Shown here: positions 1 to 7,976 of the stretch, piece by piece
Position numbering within the stretch: the first letter of the stretch is position 1
Layout: each line of letters starts with the position of its first letter
DNA from: Aquificota bacterium
GTDB lineage: Bacteria; Aquificota; Aquificia; Aquificales; Aquificaceae
DNA: 64,000 nt
Assembly (NCBI GenBank): GCA_030549905.1
Contig: JAUQQK010000002.1
Coordinates: 32,506 to 96,505, forward strand
Reading direction: 5' to 3'
Notes under the pieces: generated by a model
Databases searched by the model: none
Told to the model about the DNA's origin: nothing
What the model saw: only the letters and a program-made list of their open reading frames with translations
Made by a program: the position numbers and the translations under genes

Positions 1-2
1 CT

Positions 3-83
3 GAATTTTACAATACGAGGAGGGTCTTTTGCTTTAAGCTTAAGAATGTGCCTAAGGTGATGGAATTAGCTAATGAAAACTGA
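3..83 (+). CDS. C-terminal tail of an upstream protein (partial)
   Basis: An open frame runs from the window edge to a TGA at 81-83 and encodes 26 residues ending VMELANEN. The composition (charged, with aromatic residues) looks like a real protein tail rather than noise, and it stops 51 bases before miaB. Nothing in it identifies the family. It could also be a chance open frame. Confidence 0.35.
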   Translation, partial: EFYNTRRVFCFKLKNVPKVMELANEN

Positions 84-96
84 GATAAATAGCCTG

Positions 97-124
97 TTAC
101 ACAACTGGCTTCCTGCGGTATAAA
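97..124 (+). promoter_or_regulatory. Putative miaB promoter
   Basis: TTACAC (97-102), a 16-base spacer and TATAAA (119-124) lie just ahead of the miaB ATG at 135. The gap from -10 to ATG is only 10 bases and shows no Shine-Dalgarno sequence, so the transcript would be almost leaderless. Confidence 0.4.
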
Positions 125-134
125 TTTTAACACT

Positions 135-1439
135 ATGCGGTATTTTATAAAGACCTTCGGATGTCAGATGAACTTTAACGATTCGGAAAGGCTCAGAGGT
201 ATTCTAAAGACCATGGGCTATGAGCCTGCCCAGAGCTGGGAAGAGGCGGACCTAATCCTTATAAACACCTGCACCATAAGGGAAAAGCCAGACCAGAAGG
301 TATATTCACACCTCGGAGAGTTTAAGAAGATAAAAGAAAGAAACCCGAAGGCCCTCATAGGAGTCTGCGGATGTCTTGCCCAGAGAATGGGGGAGGAGCT
401 GGTGCAGAAGGCTCCAGTCATAGACCTGCTCTTTTCCAGCTTTAACATGCATCAGCTTCCAGAGCTTATACAGCAGGCTCAGGCAGGCTACAAGGCTATT
501 GCCATACTGGATAACCCGCCCTCAGACGAAGATAAGCTCTGGGAGTTTCCAACCGTCAGGGACAACAAATACTGTGCCTATGTGACGGTGATGAAGGGGT
601 GCGACAAGAACTGCACCTACTGTGTGGTGCCAAAGACAAGGGGGAGACAACGTTCAAGAAGCCTTGAAAGTATTCTTAAGGAAGTAAAGAGCCTTGTGGA
701 GGATGGCGTCAGGGAAATACACCTTTTAGGACAGAACGTGACCGCCTGGGGTCAGGACATAGGCACACCCTTTGAGGAGCTTCTATACAGGGTGGCTGAA
801 GTGCCGGGAGTGGAAAGGATACGCTTTACCACTGGACATCCGAAGGACCTTACAGAAAGCATAGCGAAAGCCATGGGTGAAATACCTCAGGTCTGCGAAC
901 ACCTTCACCTTCCCGTGCAGGCAGGCTCTAACAGAATTCTAAAACTTATGGACAGGGGCTACACAAAGGAAGAATACCTTGAAAAGGTGCATATGCTAAA
1001 GGAGTATGTAAAAGGTATAACCTTCTCCACCGACATCATCGTGGGCTTTCCTACAGAGACGGAGGAGGACTTTGAGGAAACGTTGGATGTGCTAAGGAAG
1101 GTCAGGTTTGAACAGGTCTTTTCCTTCAAATACTCTCCAAGACCGGACACGCCTGCCTACTCCATGGAGGGTCAGGTGCCAGACCACATTAAAACAGAAA
1201 GGATGAGCAGACTCTTGGAGCTTCAGAAAAGAATTCTTTCAGAGATAGCCAGAGAGTATGAGGGCACCATACAGGAAGTTCTCATTGAAGGCTGTGAAGG
1301 GAGCAAGCTTACAGGCAGGACAAGGACAAACCGGTGGGCAAGCCTCAGCGGTGATGAGAGTCTGCTCGGAAGCCTTGTCAAGGTTAAAGTGGTAAGCTCA
1401 AAGCCCTTTAACATGGAGTGTGAGCTTGTGGAAGGCTGA
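135..1439 (+). CDS. miaB: MiaB, tRNA N6-dimethylallyladenosine (A37) methylthiotransferase
   Basis: This radical-SAM enzyme adds a methylthio group to dimethylallyl-adenosine-37 of tRNAs. The 434 residues match the family length. The N-terminal UPF0004 domain carries its three cluster cysteines (FGCQMN near residue 10, NTCTIRE near 46, CGCLAQ near 80). The radical-SAM cluster motif CDKNCTYC lies near residues 156-163, and a C-terminal TRAM-like stretch ends the protein. The ATG follows a -10 box with no ribosome binding site. The next gene starts inside its last codons. Confidence 0.95.
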   Translation: MRYFIKTFGCQMNFNDSERLRGILKTMGYEPAQSWEEADLILINTCTIREKPDQKVYSHLGEFKKIKERNPKALIGVCGCLAQRMGEELVQKAPVIDLLFSSFNMHQLPELIQQAQAGYKAIAILDNPPSDEDKLWEFPTVRDNKYCAYVTVMKGCDKNCTYCVVPKTRGRQRSRSLESILKEVKSLVEDGVREIHLLGQNVTAWGQDIGTPFEELLYRVAEVPGVERIRFTTGHPKDLTESIAKAMGEIPQVCEHLHLPVQAGSNRILKLMDRGYTKEEYLEKVHMLKEYVKGITFSTDIIVGFPTETEEDFEETLDVLRKVRFEQVFSFKYSPRPDTPAYSMEGQVPDHIKTERMSRLLELQKRILSEIAREYEGTIQEVLIEGCEGSKLTGRTRTNRWASLSGDESLLGSLVKVKVVSSKPFNMECELVEG

Positions 1440-1728
1440 GCAAATAAAAGACCTTGAGAGCCTGAGGGAATTTCTAAAAAACTACTTTGCTGGAAGGAAG
1501 GTGAGGCTCTATCTTTTTGGCTCAAGGGCAAGGGGAGATGAAACACCCTCCAGCGACATAGACCTTGCCCTTGAGGCTCAAGAAGACATAAGCGAAGATA
1601 TATCTTATCTGTCAGAAGTCCTGGAAGAGTCCCTTTTGCCATACAGGGTGGAACTTGTGGACCTTTCAAAGGCAGGAAGGCACCTGAGAAAAAAGGTCAT
1701 GGAGGAGGGTATCCTCTGGATAGGCTGA
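1420..1728 (+). CDS. MNT-type nucleotidyltransferase, catalytic subunit
   Basis: This 102-residue minimal nucleotidyltransferase shows the polymerase-beta-fold signature GSRARGD followed by SDIDLAL, which supplies the metal-binding aspartates (about residues 34-50). Translation most likely starts at GTG 1420, overlapping miaB by 20 bases. The downstream gene encodes the HI0074-like/HEPN partner, so the two form an HI0073/HI0074-type or MntA/HepT-like pair. In the studied MNT/HEPN toxin-antitoxin systems the nucleotidyltransferase modifies and silences the HEPN RNase. Whether this pair acts that way is inferred. Confidence 0.85.
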   Translation: MSLWKAEQIKDLESLREFLKNYFAGRKVRLYLFGSRARGDETPSSDIDLALEAQEDISEDISYLSEVLEESLLPYRVELVDLSKAGRHLRKKVMEEGILWIG

Positions 1729-2129
1729 AGGAGCTTACAGAGAGCTTTCAGAAGGCTTTTGAAAGGCTAAGGGAGGCAAAAGTCAGGGCGGAGCAGGCGG
1801 ATAGAGAGCTTTATCCCTTTTTAAGGGATTCCACCATACAGCGTTTTGAATTCACCTATGAGCTTTTCTGGCATCTTTCAAGGCTATACCTGAAGCTTCA
1901 TGGCATAGACTGTTCCTCGCCAAGGACATGCCTTCGCCAGCTTGGTATAGTTTTAGGACTTTCTGAGGAGGAAAGACGGGAACTTTTAAAGCTTGTGGAT
2001 TACCGCAACCTGACTTCACACACATACGATGAAGAGCTTGCGGAGGAGGTCTTTAGAGAGCTTGACAGATACATGCATGTAATAGCCTCTACCTTTGAAA
2101 AATTGCAAAAATCTACAGAGCCATTTTAA
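1716..2129 (+). CDS. HI0074-like nucleotidyltransferase partner / HEPN-type protein
   Basis: The frame encodes about 137 residues with the pattern of the nucleotidyltransferase substrate-binding family: STIQRFEFTYELFWHL in the middle and DYRNLTSHTYDE near residue 105. RNLTSH fits the R-N-x3-H active motif of HEPN RNases. There is no in-frame ATG, GTG or TTG between the preceding gene and the conserved core. The best start is CTG at 1716, preceded by a strong GGAGGAGGG (1701-1709) at a 6-base spacing. It overlaps the nucleotidyltransferase stop by 13 bases, as expected for co-translated partners. The alternative is an undetected upstream frameshift. Confidence 0.8.
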   Translation: MDRLKELTESFQKAFERLREAKVRAEQADRELYPFLRDSTIQRFEFTYELFWHLSRLYLKLHGIDCSSPRTCLRQLGIVLGLSEEERRELLKLVDYRNLTSHTYDEELAEEVFRELDRYMHVIASTFEKLQKSTEPF

Positions 2130-2163
2130 AGGTCTTTGCAGGCTCGCAAAAGTTAAAAAGGAC

Positions 2164-2192
2164 TTGACAAGCTTAAAGTTTTTTGCTACTAT
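2164..2192 (+). promoter_or_regulatory. Sigma-70 type promoter of the porin gene
   Basis: TTGACA (2164-2169), a 17-base spacer and TACTAT (2187-2192) form a near-consensus promoter about 35 bases ahead of the porin ATG. A clear AAAGGAGGG ribosome binding site follows. This fits strong expression of an abundant outer-membrane protein. Confidence 0.75.
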
Positions 2193-2226
2193 ATAGTTAT
2201 CAAAACCTTTAAAGGAGGGTACCAAC

Positions 2227-3399
2227 ATGAGGAAGAGCTTACTTGCAGTAGCAGCCCTGATGGGTGTAGGAGCCTTAATGCCTGCAAAGGCAGCCATGTT
2301 CAGAGTAGATGAAGACACCTATGCCAACATGGGGCTAAAGCTCCAAATATGGGCACAAAGACTGGGCAAAACTACTCCAGGTGGTAAAGACTTCACAGAC
2401 TTCTCCATAGCCAACGCCAGGATTTACTTCAGCGGTCAGGTCAACAAGATGGTCCAGTTTGGTGCAAACCTGGACTTTGCAGTTCATGACCTCGGTGCCG
2501 CTGGTAGAAGGGCACATCAAGGCACTAGAACATCAAGGGTAAATGATGCCTTTATCAACCTCAAACCTATGGAAGAAGTCCAGCTTATGGCAGGTCTCTA
2601 CAGGCTACCCTTCAGCAGGGCATCTCTGACAGACAGCTATACTTATGTAATACCTACAGGCTATGGCTACAGCATAAGAGGCAATAACTTTACACCCCTG
2701 ACAATAGGAGCTAACGTTCGGAACCCTTACAGGGATGCGGGTGTAACACTGTGGGGTAATATAGCGGATGGAATGCTCAAGTATCAGCTCGGTGTATTTG
2801 ACGGAAGGTGGGACCACGCATCTGGAGCTTTAGGTACCAAGGACAATATTGCATTTGCAGGAAGAATACAATTTACACCTACGATGCTTGGCTATAAGGG
2901 TGAAAAAGGCTTTGGCCTTGCGGACACATACCTTGGAAAGCAAAATGTCCTGACCATAGGCCTCGGTTATAACTTCCAGAAGTGGGATAACAATTCAGGA
3001 TATTCTGGCACCGCAAAAGCATGGACCGTTGATGCCATGTGGGAACAAAAGTTTGGCGACATAGTTCCCAACCTGCAGCTTGGCTATCAGGACAATAAAG
3101 ATTTACCTGCTACTGCACCTCTTAAAGCAAAGAACAGAGTATGGTATGCTCAAGGTCAGCTCCTCTATGACCAGGTGGTTGGTGTAGGAAAACCAGCTCT
3201 TGCTATAAGGTATGAAAATCAGGACGACAGAACAGCGGCCAACAGGGACACCAACAGAACAGGTGTCTTCTTCAACTACTACATAAAGGGTCAAGGTGCT
3301 AAAATCCAGCTCGGTGCTGACGTCGTAAGCCTTAAGAACAAAACTCCAAACGAAAAGAACTACACCGACTGGACGCTTGCTCTTCAAACCCAGTTCTAA
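2227..3399 (+). CDS. Outer-membrane porin
   Basis: This 390-residue protein has a clean signal peptide (MRKSLLAVAALMG, cleavage near AKA-AMF, residues 1-23). It then shows alternating-hydrophobicity strands rich in Gly, Tyr and Asn, and ends with LALQTQF, the C-terminal Phe typical of outer-membrane barrels. The pattern resembles phosphate-selective OprP/OprO-like porins. It is monocistronic, with its own strong promoter, strong ribosome binding site and an intrinsic terminator, which suggests a major porin. The substrate cannot be read from the sequence. Confidence 0.8.
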   Translation: MRKSLLAVAALMGVGALMPAKAAMFRVDEDTYANMGLKLQIWAQRLGKTTPGGKDFTDFSIANARIYFSGQVNKMVQFGANLDFAVHDLGAAGRRAHQGTRTSRVNDAFINLKPMEEVQLMAGLYRLPFSRASLTDSYTYVIPTGYGYSIRGNNFTPLTIGANVRNPYRDAGVTLWGNIADGMLKYQLGVFDGRWDHASGALGTKDNIAFAGRIQFTPTMLGYKGEKGFGLADTYLGKQNVLTIGLGYNFQKWDNNSGYSGTAKAWTVDAMWEQKFGDIVPNLQLGYQDNKDLPATAPLKAKNRVWYAQGQLLYDQVVGVGKPALAIRYENQDDRTAANRDTNRTGVFFNYYIKGQGAKIQLGADVVSLKNKTPNEKNYTDWTLALQTQF

Positions 3400-3412
3400 G
3401 CTTTACATAAGC

Positions 3413-3440
3413 TTAGCCTCGCCCTGCGCGGGGCTTTTTT
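3413..3440 (+). terminator. Intrinsic terminator after the porin
   Basis: A GC-rich hairpin (GCCC 3421-3424 with GGGC 3431-3434, or AGCC with GGCT in an alternative pairing) runs into six T residues at 3435-3440. Just upstream a second inverted repeat, TAAGCTT-TACAT-AAGCTTA (3397-3415), spans the porin stop codon and may protect the transcript end. Confidence 0.8.
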
Positions 3441-3451
3441 ATTTTTTATAA

Positions 3452-3519
3452 CCTTGTAGAAAAAGCTCAGGTTTGCGTCAAAGCCAGCCCCTGTAGAAAC
3501 CTCAGTATGCGTTGAAATC
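3452..3519. repeat. Two degenerate ~31-base repeats, possible CRISPR-like relic
   Basis: Two related segments about 37 bases apart read CTTGTAGAAAAAGCTCAGG...GCGTCAAAGCC and CCTGTAGAAACCTCAG...GCGTTGAAATCC. The second ends in GTTGAAATC, reminiscent of CRISPR repeat ends. Only two imperfect copies are present, so this is a weak call. The rest of the 3441-3550 gap shows nothing else. Confidence 0.25.
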
Positions 3520-3550
3520 CTTGACTTTAAGAGAAGGTCTCAAGAGGGCT

Positions 3551-4810
3551 TTATATTACAGCTACCACAAGCCACACAAGAAATACCAGAAGTGTAAAGA
3601 GTTTGTAATAGCCTTTAAGAAAATAAAGAAGTAGCGCATTCATCAAAAGCACAGCAACCGCAGGCATAAGGTCAAAGCCTTTATTGACCTGAAGGTCAAA
3701 GTTTGAAAGCAAAGAAACAAAACCTGTAAGAAGCTTTCCGGTAATTTCAAGGGGAAGGGTAGGAAGGCTAAAGAAGGTGGCAAGCTCTAAAAGTCCAAAA
3801 AGGGTGAAAGGAAAAAGAAGCGGTGCCACTAAAGGTGTAAAGACTATACTACCTGCGGATGTGTTGCTAAAGGTTAGGATAAGTGGAGACACGCCAAGAA
3901 AGGCAAAAAGGGAAGTCCAGAAGGGCAAGAAGAGGTTTTGGTAGAGGTAAGAGCCTTCCTTTTTGAAATTTTCTAAAGATAGCACTATGTATAGGGTGGC
4001 AAAAAGAGAAAGCCAGAAGGAATAAGAGGTTAAGAATTCTGGTTTGTAGAGAAGTAAAAGACTACCAGAATAGAGAGTTATGCCTAAGGGGTTTGCCCTT
4101 CCTTCAAAAAGCTTTACCAAGAGCCAGAGGAAAAGCATAAGGTATGCCCTCAAAACGGGTGGCTCAGGAGGTACTGCAAAAAGCACATACAGGCTAACAC
4201 CTGCAAAGGCTAAATAAAGCCCGTAGGGATAGGGAAGCATATACCTCAAAAGCAAGAAGACAAGAGCTATATGGGAGCCAGATATTACCAGCAGATGAAC
4301 AAGCCCTGTTTGTCTGAAGGCATACTGAAGGTCTGAAGGAAGAAGGTCCTGAGCTTCTCCAAAAAAGTAAGTTAAAACCAGAGCTTCCACCTCGGGGTCT
4401 TTTATCTTTTCCTGAGCTTTTTGCATAAGGTGGTCTCTAAAGCTTTCCACAGGCACAGGCTTCTCTATATCCTTATAACTGGCACTCAAAAAAACTCTTC
4501 CCTCAAAAACCTTAGCCTTTGCCCGCAGGATAAACTCCCTTGAAGGTATGTCTTCAGCTCCGTAAAGGGTAAGGTGGGCTTTCTTATCATACAGCTCAGG
4601 AAAGTCTCCGCCCTTTATCAAAACAGTAGTCTTTAGCCTACCATCTTCTATCTGCGGGACGCCCTCTATTCTTACATGCACATAGCCCTCACCAAGGTCT
4701 TCTTCCCAGAGGTATGCAAGCTCCCTCTCCACACGCCACAGGGCAAGGGCTAAAGTCAGAAGAAAGAAAACAAGGGGCAGGAGGTCCTCTCTTAGTCTTT
4801 GCGACAGCAT
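3551..4810 (-). CDS. comEC: ComEC/Rec2-family DNA uptake membrane protein, short form
   Basis: This is a predicted inner-membrane channel for single-stranded DNA import during competence. It has an N-terminal membrane helix, an OB-like domain (about residues 40-120), then the Competence domain with the family signature VHLLVISGSHIALV (near residue 170) and many membrane helices to the end. At 419 residues it lacks the C-terminal metallo-beta-lactamase-like nuclease domain of full-length ComEC, so either another protein supplies it or the short form is the lineage norm. The gene overlaps the end of the methyltransferase gene by 19 bases. Confidence 0.8.
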   Translation of the reverse strand: MLSQRLREDLLPLVFFLLTLALALWRVERELAYLWEEDLGEGYVHVRIEGVPQIEDGRLKTTVLIKGGDFPELYDKKAHLTLYGAEDIPSREFILRAKAKVFEGRVFLSASYKDIEKPVPVESFRDHLMQKAQEKIKDPEVEALVLTYFFGEAQDLLPSDLQYAFRQTGLVHLLVISGSHIALVFLLLRYMLPYPYGLYLAFAGVSLYVLFAVPPEPPVLRAYLMLFLWLLVKLFEGRANPLGITLYSGSLLLLYKPEFLTSYSFWLSLFATLYIVLSLENFKKEGSYLYQNLFLPFWTSLFAFLGVSPLILTFSNTSAGSIVFTPLVAPLLFPFTLFGLLELATFFSLPTLPLEITGKLLTGFVSLLSNFDLQVNKGFDLMPAVAVLLMNALLLYFLKGYYKLFTLLVFLVWLVVAVI

Positions 4811-5445
4811 AAGAGATAGACAAGCCCGAAGAGCCTTTTCTGCACTTCCACCACCTTAAAGCCCTCCTCTGAAAGCTCCTTCTGGACTTCCTCAAGGCTA
4901 AGGGAGTTCTCTAAGGAATGAATGAAAAAGTCCCACTTTTCTTTTCCAAAGAGCATAAGTCCAAAAGGCTTTAGAGGATATTTCATCAGGAAGATAAGAA
5001 GGGGCGTTAAAAAGAACCTGTTTATATCCAGAAGTCCCAGCTCTCCGCCCCCTTTTAAAACCCTCTTAGCCTCCTTTAAAAAGGCTTTTCTGTTTAGAAG
5101 ATGTCTGTAGACTAAAGAGAGGGTAATGGATCCAAAGACACCCTCTTTAAAGGGCATGTTTTCCGCATCGCCAGCCAGAAACCTGCAGGCTTTGCATTTG
5201 CCTCTGGCTATTCTTAGCATTTCTAAAGACAGGTCCATGCCCACCCTCAAGCCTCTGTTTTGAGATTTTAGAAGCACCTCGCCCGTGCCCGTACCCACAT
5301 CAAGCCTGTTGCCCTCTTGAGAGAGCATCTGAAGAAGGTCCCTCTGCCAGCTGTCAATCCCGCCAAAGGTTATAAGCTTTAAGAAAAGGTCGTATTTTTT
5401 GCTTACAGCCGAGAAGACCTCTGCCACCACCCTCTTAGTGGTCAT
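4792..5445 (-). CDS. ubiE: UbiE/MenG-like quinone-biosynthesis methyltransferase
   Basis: This is an S-adenosylmethionine-dependent class I methyltransferase of 217 residues. It carries the UbiE-type start (VAEVFSAVSKKYDLFLKLITFG) and the SAM-binding glycine loop LDVGTGTGEVL near residue 50. These features suggest C-methylation of a demethylmenaquinone-type intermediate in the respiratory quinone pathway. Aquificales use menaquinone-type quinones, so the role fits, but the exact substrate is inferred. The start has a GAGGTGG ribosome site inside the end of the upstream gene, with an 11-base overlap. Confidence 0.75.
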   Translation of the reverse strand: MTTKRVVAEVFSAVSKKYDLFLKLITFGGIDSWQRDLLQMLSQEGNRLDVGTGTGEVLLKSQNRGLRVGMDLSLEMLRIARGKCKACRFLAGDAENMPFKEGVFGSITLSLVYRHLLNRKAFLKEAKRVLKGGGELGLLDINRFFLTPLLIFLMKYPLKPFGLMLFGKEKWDFFIHSLENSLSLEEVQKELSEEGFKVVEVQKRLFGLVYLLCCRKD

Positions 5446-6232
5446 AAACCACCTCTACAAAAAGAACCTCTCTGTATTTTCCCTTTAGCTCTTCGGGTAT
5501 ATTTACACCAGCTACCACTGGAAGCGTTTCACATTTGTAAGCCTTTGAGAAAACCTCAGCCCTTTTCAAACTTCTTTGAACATCCTTTTCCTGAACAGTG
5601 TAGGATACTTCCACCGCCAGCAGAAGATCCTTACCTTCCGCAGTCTTTGCAATAAGCAGAAGGTCCAGGTTCAGAGCCTCCTTCCTCTCATCCTCTCCTA
5701 TAAGCCCCTCCTCCACCGCATCTTCCAAAACCTGAGCCCACTTTTCCACAGGCACCACCCTCACCCTTCTGAAGTATCTTCCAAAGTAAGCCGGGGCTTT
5801 TTCTCTTACTCTTCGCTCAAGGCTATCACCCTTAAGACTTCCCACATCTATCTCAAGCCTGCCAACTCTTTCTTCAACACGACCGACCTTTTCCTCAACT
5901 CTGCCAACTCTTTCTTCAACCCTGCCCACTCTCTCCTCTACACGACCAACCTTCTCCTCAACTCTGCTAACCCTTTCCTCTACATGACTAACCCTCTCCT
6001 CAACTCTGCCAACTCCTTCTTCCACACTACCGACCTTTTCCTCAACTTTGCTAATTCTGGGTATAAACTCCTTTTCTACAAACTCATTGAACTTCTTCGG
6101 TAGCTCCAGGAGGTCTTTTGTAAGTATTAGACTTCTCAGCTCATCAAGCCAGTCCGGGTTTTCTCTTAGTGCCTGAAGAAGGTCGTAGAAGCTCTTTATC
6201 ACATATTCCTTTTGCTTCTGCTCCACGCTCAT
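5435..6232 (-). CDS. Heptad-repeat coiled-coil protein with a PD-(D/E)XK-like C-terminus
   Basis: This 265-residue protein of unknown function has three parts. A helical N-terminus covers residues 1-60. About ten near-identical heptads of the form RVEERVG (residues 62-133) form a long coiled coil. A C-terminal domain with LDLLLIAKTAEGKDLLLAVEVS resembles PD-(D/E)XK nuclease-like proteins of the DUF3782 type. The repeat is also visible as a 21-base DNA tandem array, so its length may vary between strains. Nuclease activity is not demonstrated; the usual E-x-K is E-x-S here. It precedes ubiE on the same strand. Confidence 0.6.
   Translation of the reverse strand: MSVEQKQKEYVIKSFYDLLQALRENPDWLDELRSLILTKDLLELPKKFNEFVEKEFIPRISKVEEKVGSVEEGVGRVEERVSHVEERVSRVEEKVGRVEERVGRVEERVGRVEEKVGRVEERVGRLEIDVGSLKGDSLERRVREKAPAYFGRYFRRVRVVPVEKWAQVLEDAVEEGLIGEDERKEALNLDLLLIAKTAEGKDLLLAVEVSYTVQEKDVQRSLKRAEVFSKAYKCETLPVVAGVNIPEELKGKYREVLFVEVVYDH
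5834..6049 (-). repeat. 21-base tandem repeats coding coiled-coil heptads
   Basis: About ten imperfect 21-base units encode the repeated heptad (R/K)VEE(R/K)VG. Neighbouring units are very similar at DNA level, consistent with expansion by slippage or unequal exchange. Confidence 0.85.
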
Positions 6233-6309
6233 GCTTATAATTTTAATCCTCCTGCTTCAAAGGAACATCTCCTCTGGAGGCGGGCACATAACTGATGCTT
6301 CACCTATAA

Positions 6310-6620
6310 TCATATCTTCACGCCCGTCTCCTTTGCTATTCTATATATAAGCCTGTCCTCCTCTGTTGGGTCCTTTACCACCAAATCTACCTTCCTCTCT
6401 ATACCTCTTAGCTCCAGAGGGCTCAGAAACTTTATCATGTGTTCCACGCTTACTTCTCTCGGGCTTTCTATGAATATGTCAATATCCCCACCTTTTTGCT
6501 AAGGTCAGCCCTGCTTCCGAATATGTATATATCTATACCCTCCCCAAAGACCTCAAGAGCTGTTTCCTTTATTCTCCTTATTTCCTCAGGCTCAAGCCTT
6601 ACCCTTGCCTCTTTCTGCAT
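6310..6620 (-). pseudogene. Frameshifted nucleotidyltransferase-domain gene
   Basis: Starting at ATG 6620, the frame reads MQKEARVRLEPEEIRRIKET and then IYIFGSRADLSKK. A one-base shift then occurs in an A5 run near 6494 (T5 on the plus strand), and the next frame continues GGDIDIFIESPREV to a TGA at 6310. Together they give the full GSR...GGDIDIF signature of an MNT nucleotidyltransferase of about 104 residues. One additional A would restore the gene. It may be a recent pseudogene or a homopolymer sequencing error. No HEPN partner is seen beside it. Confidence 0.75.
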
Positions 6621-6627
6621 GCAAATA

Positions 6628-7245
6628 TTATAGAAGCTTTCCAAAGGTCAGAAGCCTCCGCTCTGTCCTGTCTCTTCTGTAAGAGGGAAGTCTTTGAGAG
6701 CATACGGTGCATACGCCATAAAGCACAAGTCTCTCCAGACCTCCCTTCCTTAACCTCAGGAGAGCTTCCCTTTGCGTATCCATGTACAGGTGAGAGTTTC
6801 TATAGTGTAGCATGGTAAAATGCTTTTTAAATTCTTCACCCACCTGATAACAGCAGGCTTTTGCGGATGGACCCACAAAGGCTAAAAAGCTTTTTATGTC
6901 TTCAAGCTCTTTGAGCGTTTTTATGGTGTTTTCTATTATCCCCTCCTTTAGCCCTCTCCAGCCTGCATGCACCACTGCAAGGGTCCTTTCTCCTACAAGC
7001 ACCACAGGCACGCAGTCTGCTGTTCTTACGCCTATCTTCAAGCCCCTCGTCTGGGTAATAAGGGCATCACCCTCAAGACCCTCCACATGCTCCTCCACAA
7101 AATGCACAACCGCTGAATGCACCTGCCTTAGGGTAAGAACATCTTTCCTTCCTTCATAGAGCCTTATTCCAACAAAAGCCCTCTTTAGCCTTAGGGAGTA
7201 TATCAGCTCAGCCTCTTTGCCTTCTCTGAGGTTTGCCTTATGCAT
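6628..7245 (-). CDS. pgeF: PgeF/YfiH-family multicopper (laccase-domain) purine nucleoside enzyme
   Basis: Members of this family act on purine nucleosides or correct peptidoglycan precursors, and were once annotated as polyphenol oxidases. The metal-site motifs are visible: VHS, RTADCVPVVL, VVHAGWRG and the late Cys of ACCYQVG. The frame is open to 7335, but the first 30 codons lie inside proC and look like shadow sequence. ATG 7245 is chosen, giving 205 residues and a 43-base overlap with proC. A later alternative start cannot be excluded. Confidence 0.75.
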   Translation of the reverse strand: MHKANLREGKEAELIYSLRLKRAFVGIRLYEGRKDVLTLRQVHSAVVHFVEEHVEGLEGDALITQTRGLKIGVRTADCVPVVLVGERTLAVVHAGWRGLKEGIIENTIKTLKELEDIKSFLAFVGPSAKACCYQVGEEFKKHFTMLHYRNSHLYMDTQREALLRLRKGGLERLVLYGVCTVCSQRLPSYRRDRTERRLLTFGKLL

Positions 7246-7976
7246 TCCATAATTATGCCAGCAAAACCCTTCTCTTCCAAGACCTTTATGCCTTCTATGG
7301 TAGTTCCTCCCGGAGAAGCAACCTTGACAATCCATTCTTCTGGATGTCCTCCAAGCTCTTTAAGAAGTTCGCAGGAGCCTAAAACTGTATGTATGGCTAT
7401 AGCCTTTGCAGTCTCATATGGAAAACCTTCCTTTACACCTGCCAGAGCAAGGGCATGGATGAACTTAAAGACAAAGGCAGGACCAGAGCCAGCGAGGGCT
7501 GTAAAGCTGTCAAACATGGGTTCATCCAGCTCAAAAAGGCTTCCGCAGGAGGAAAAGAGGGACAGGAAGGTCTTTTTTTCTTCCTCAGATACACCTTCAC
7601 CGAAGGCATAGGCTATTACCGCCCTGCCCACAAGAGCGTTTATGTTGGGCATTATTCTTATGAGCCTTTTTGTGTTTGAAAGTTCCTCGAGCCTTTTGAG
7701 GCTCAGCCCAGCCACCGTGCTTATAAGGATTTTGTCTTTCAGACCTTCCCTTATGAAGGAAAGAACCTTAGGCACTTCCTTTGGCTTTACCGCAAGAAAA
7801 AGCCAGTCAGAGCCTTCAAGCAGAAACTCAATCTCCTTTGCTACACCAAAACCCTCTTCCAAAGCCTTCCGCCTTTTTTCCTCGCTTATGTCATAGACAA
7901 GCACATGAGCCTTATCCTTCAGAGCCTTTGCAAAGCTACTTCCCATGTTTCCATAGCCTATTATGCCAAGTCTCAT
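7203..7976 (-). CDS. proC: Pyrroline-5-carboxylate reductase
   Basis: The enzyme catalyses the last step of proline synthesis, NAD(P)H-dependent reduction of pyrroline-5-carboxylate. The N-terminal Rossmann motif GIIGYGNMGSSFAKAL starts at residue 4. The family signature around ALAGSGPAFVFKFI (near residue 160) and VASPGGTTIEGI near the C-terminus are intact. The 257 residues are close to family length. It overlaps flhG by 4 bases (ATGA type), so it appears to be read in the flhA-flhF-flhG operon. Confidence 0.92.
   Translation of the reverse strand: MRLGIIGYGNMGSSFAKALKDKAHVLVYDISEEKRRKALEEGFGVAKEIEFLLEGSDWLFLAVKPKEVPKVLSFIREGLKDKILISTVAGLSLKRLEELSNTKRLIRIMPNINALVGRAVIAYAFGEGVSEEEKKTFLSLFSSCGSLFELDEPMFDSFTALAGSGPAFVFKFIHALALAGVKEGFPYETAKAIAIHTVLGSCELLKELGGHPEEWIVKVASPGGTTIEGIKVLEEKGFAGIIMECIRQTSEKAKRLS

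Noticed and set aside
1223..1669. Minus-strand open frame across the miaB/nucleotidyltransferase junction
   Set aside because: It is antisense to two supported genes and has low-complexity, unrecognisable sequence.
5576..6103. Plus-strand open frame with Asn/Phe-rich repeats
   Set aside because: It is the antisense image of the heptad-repeat coding region; its repeat is explained by the coiled coil.
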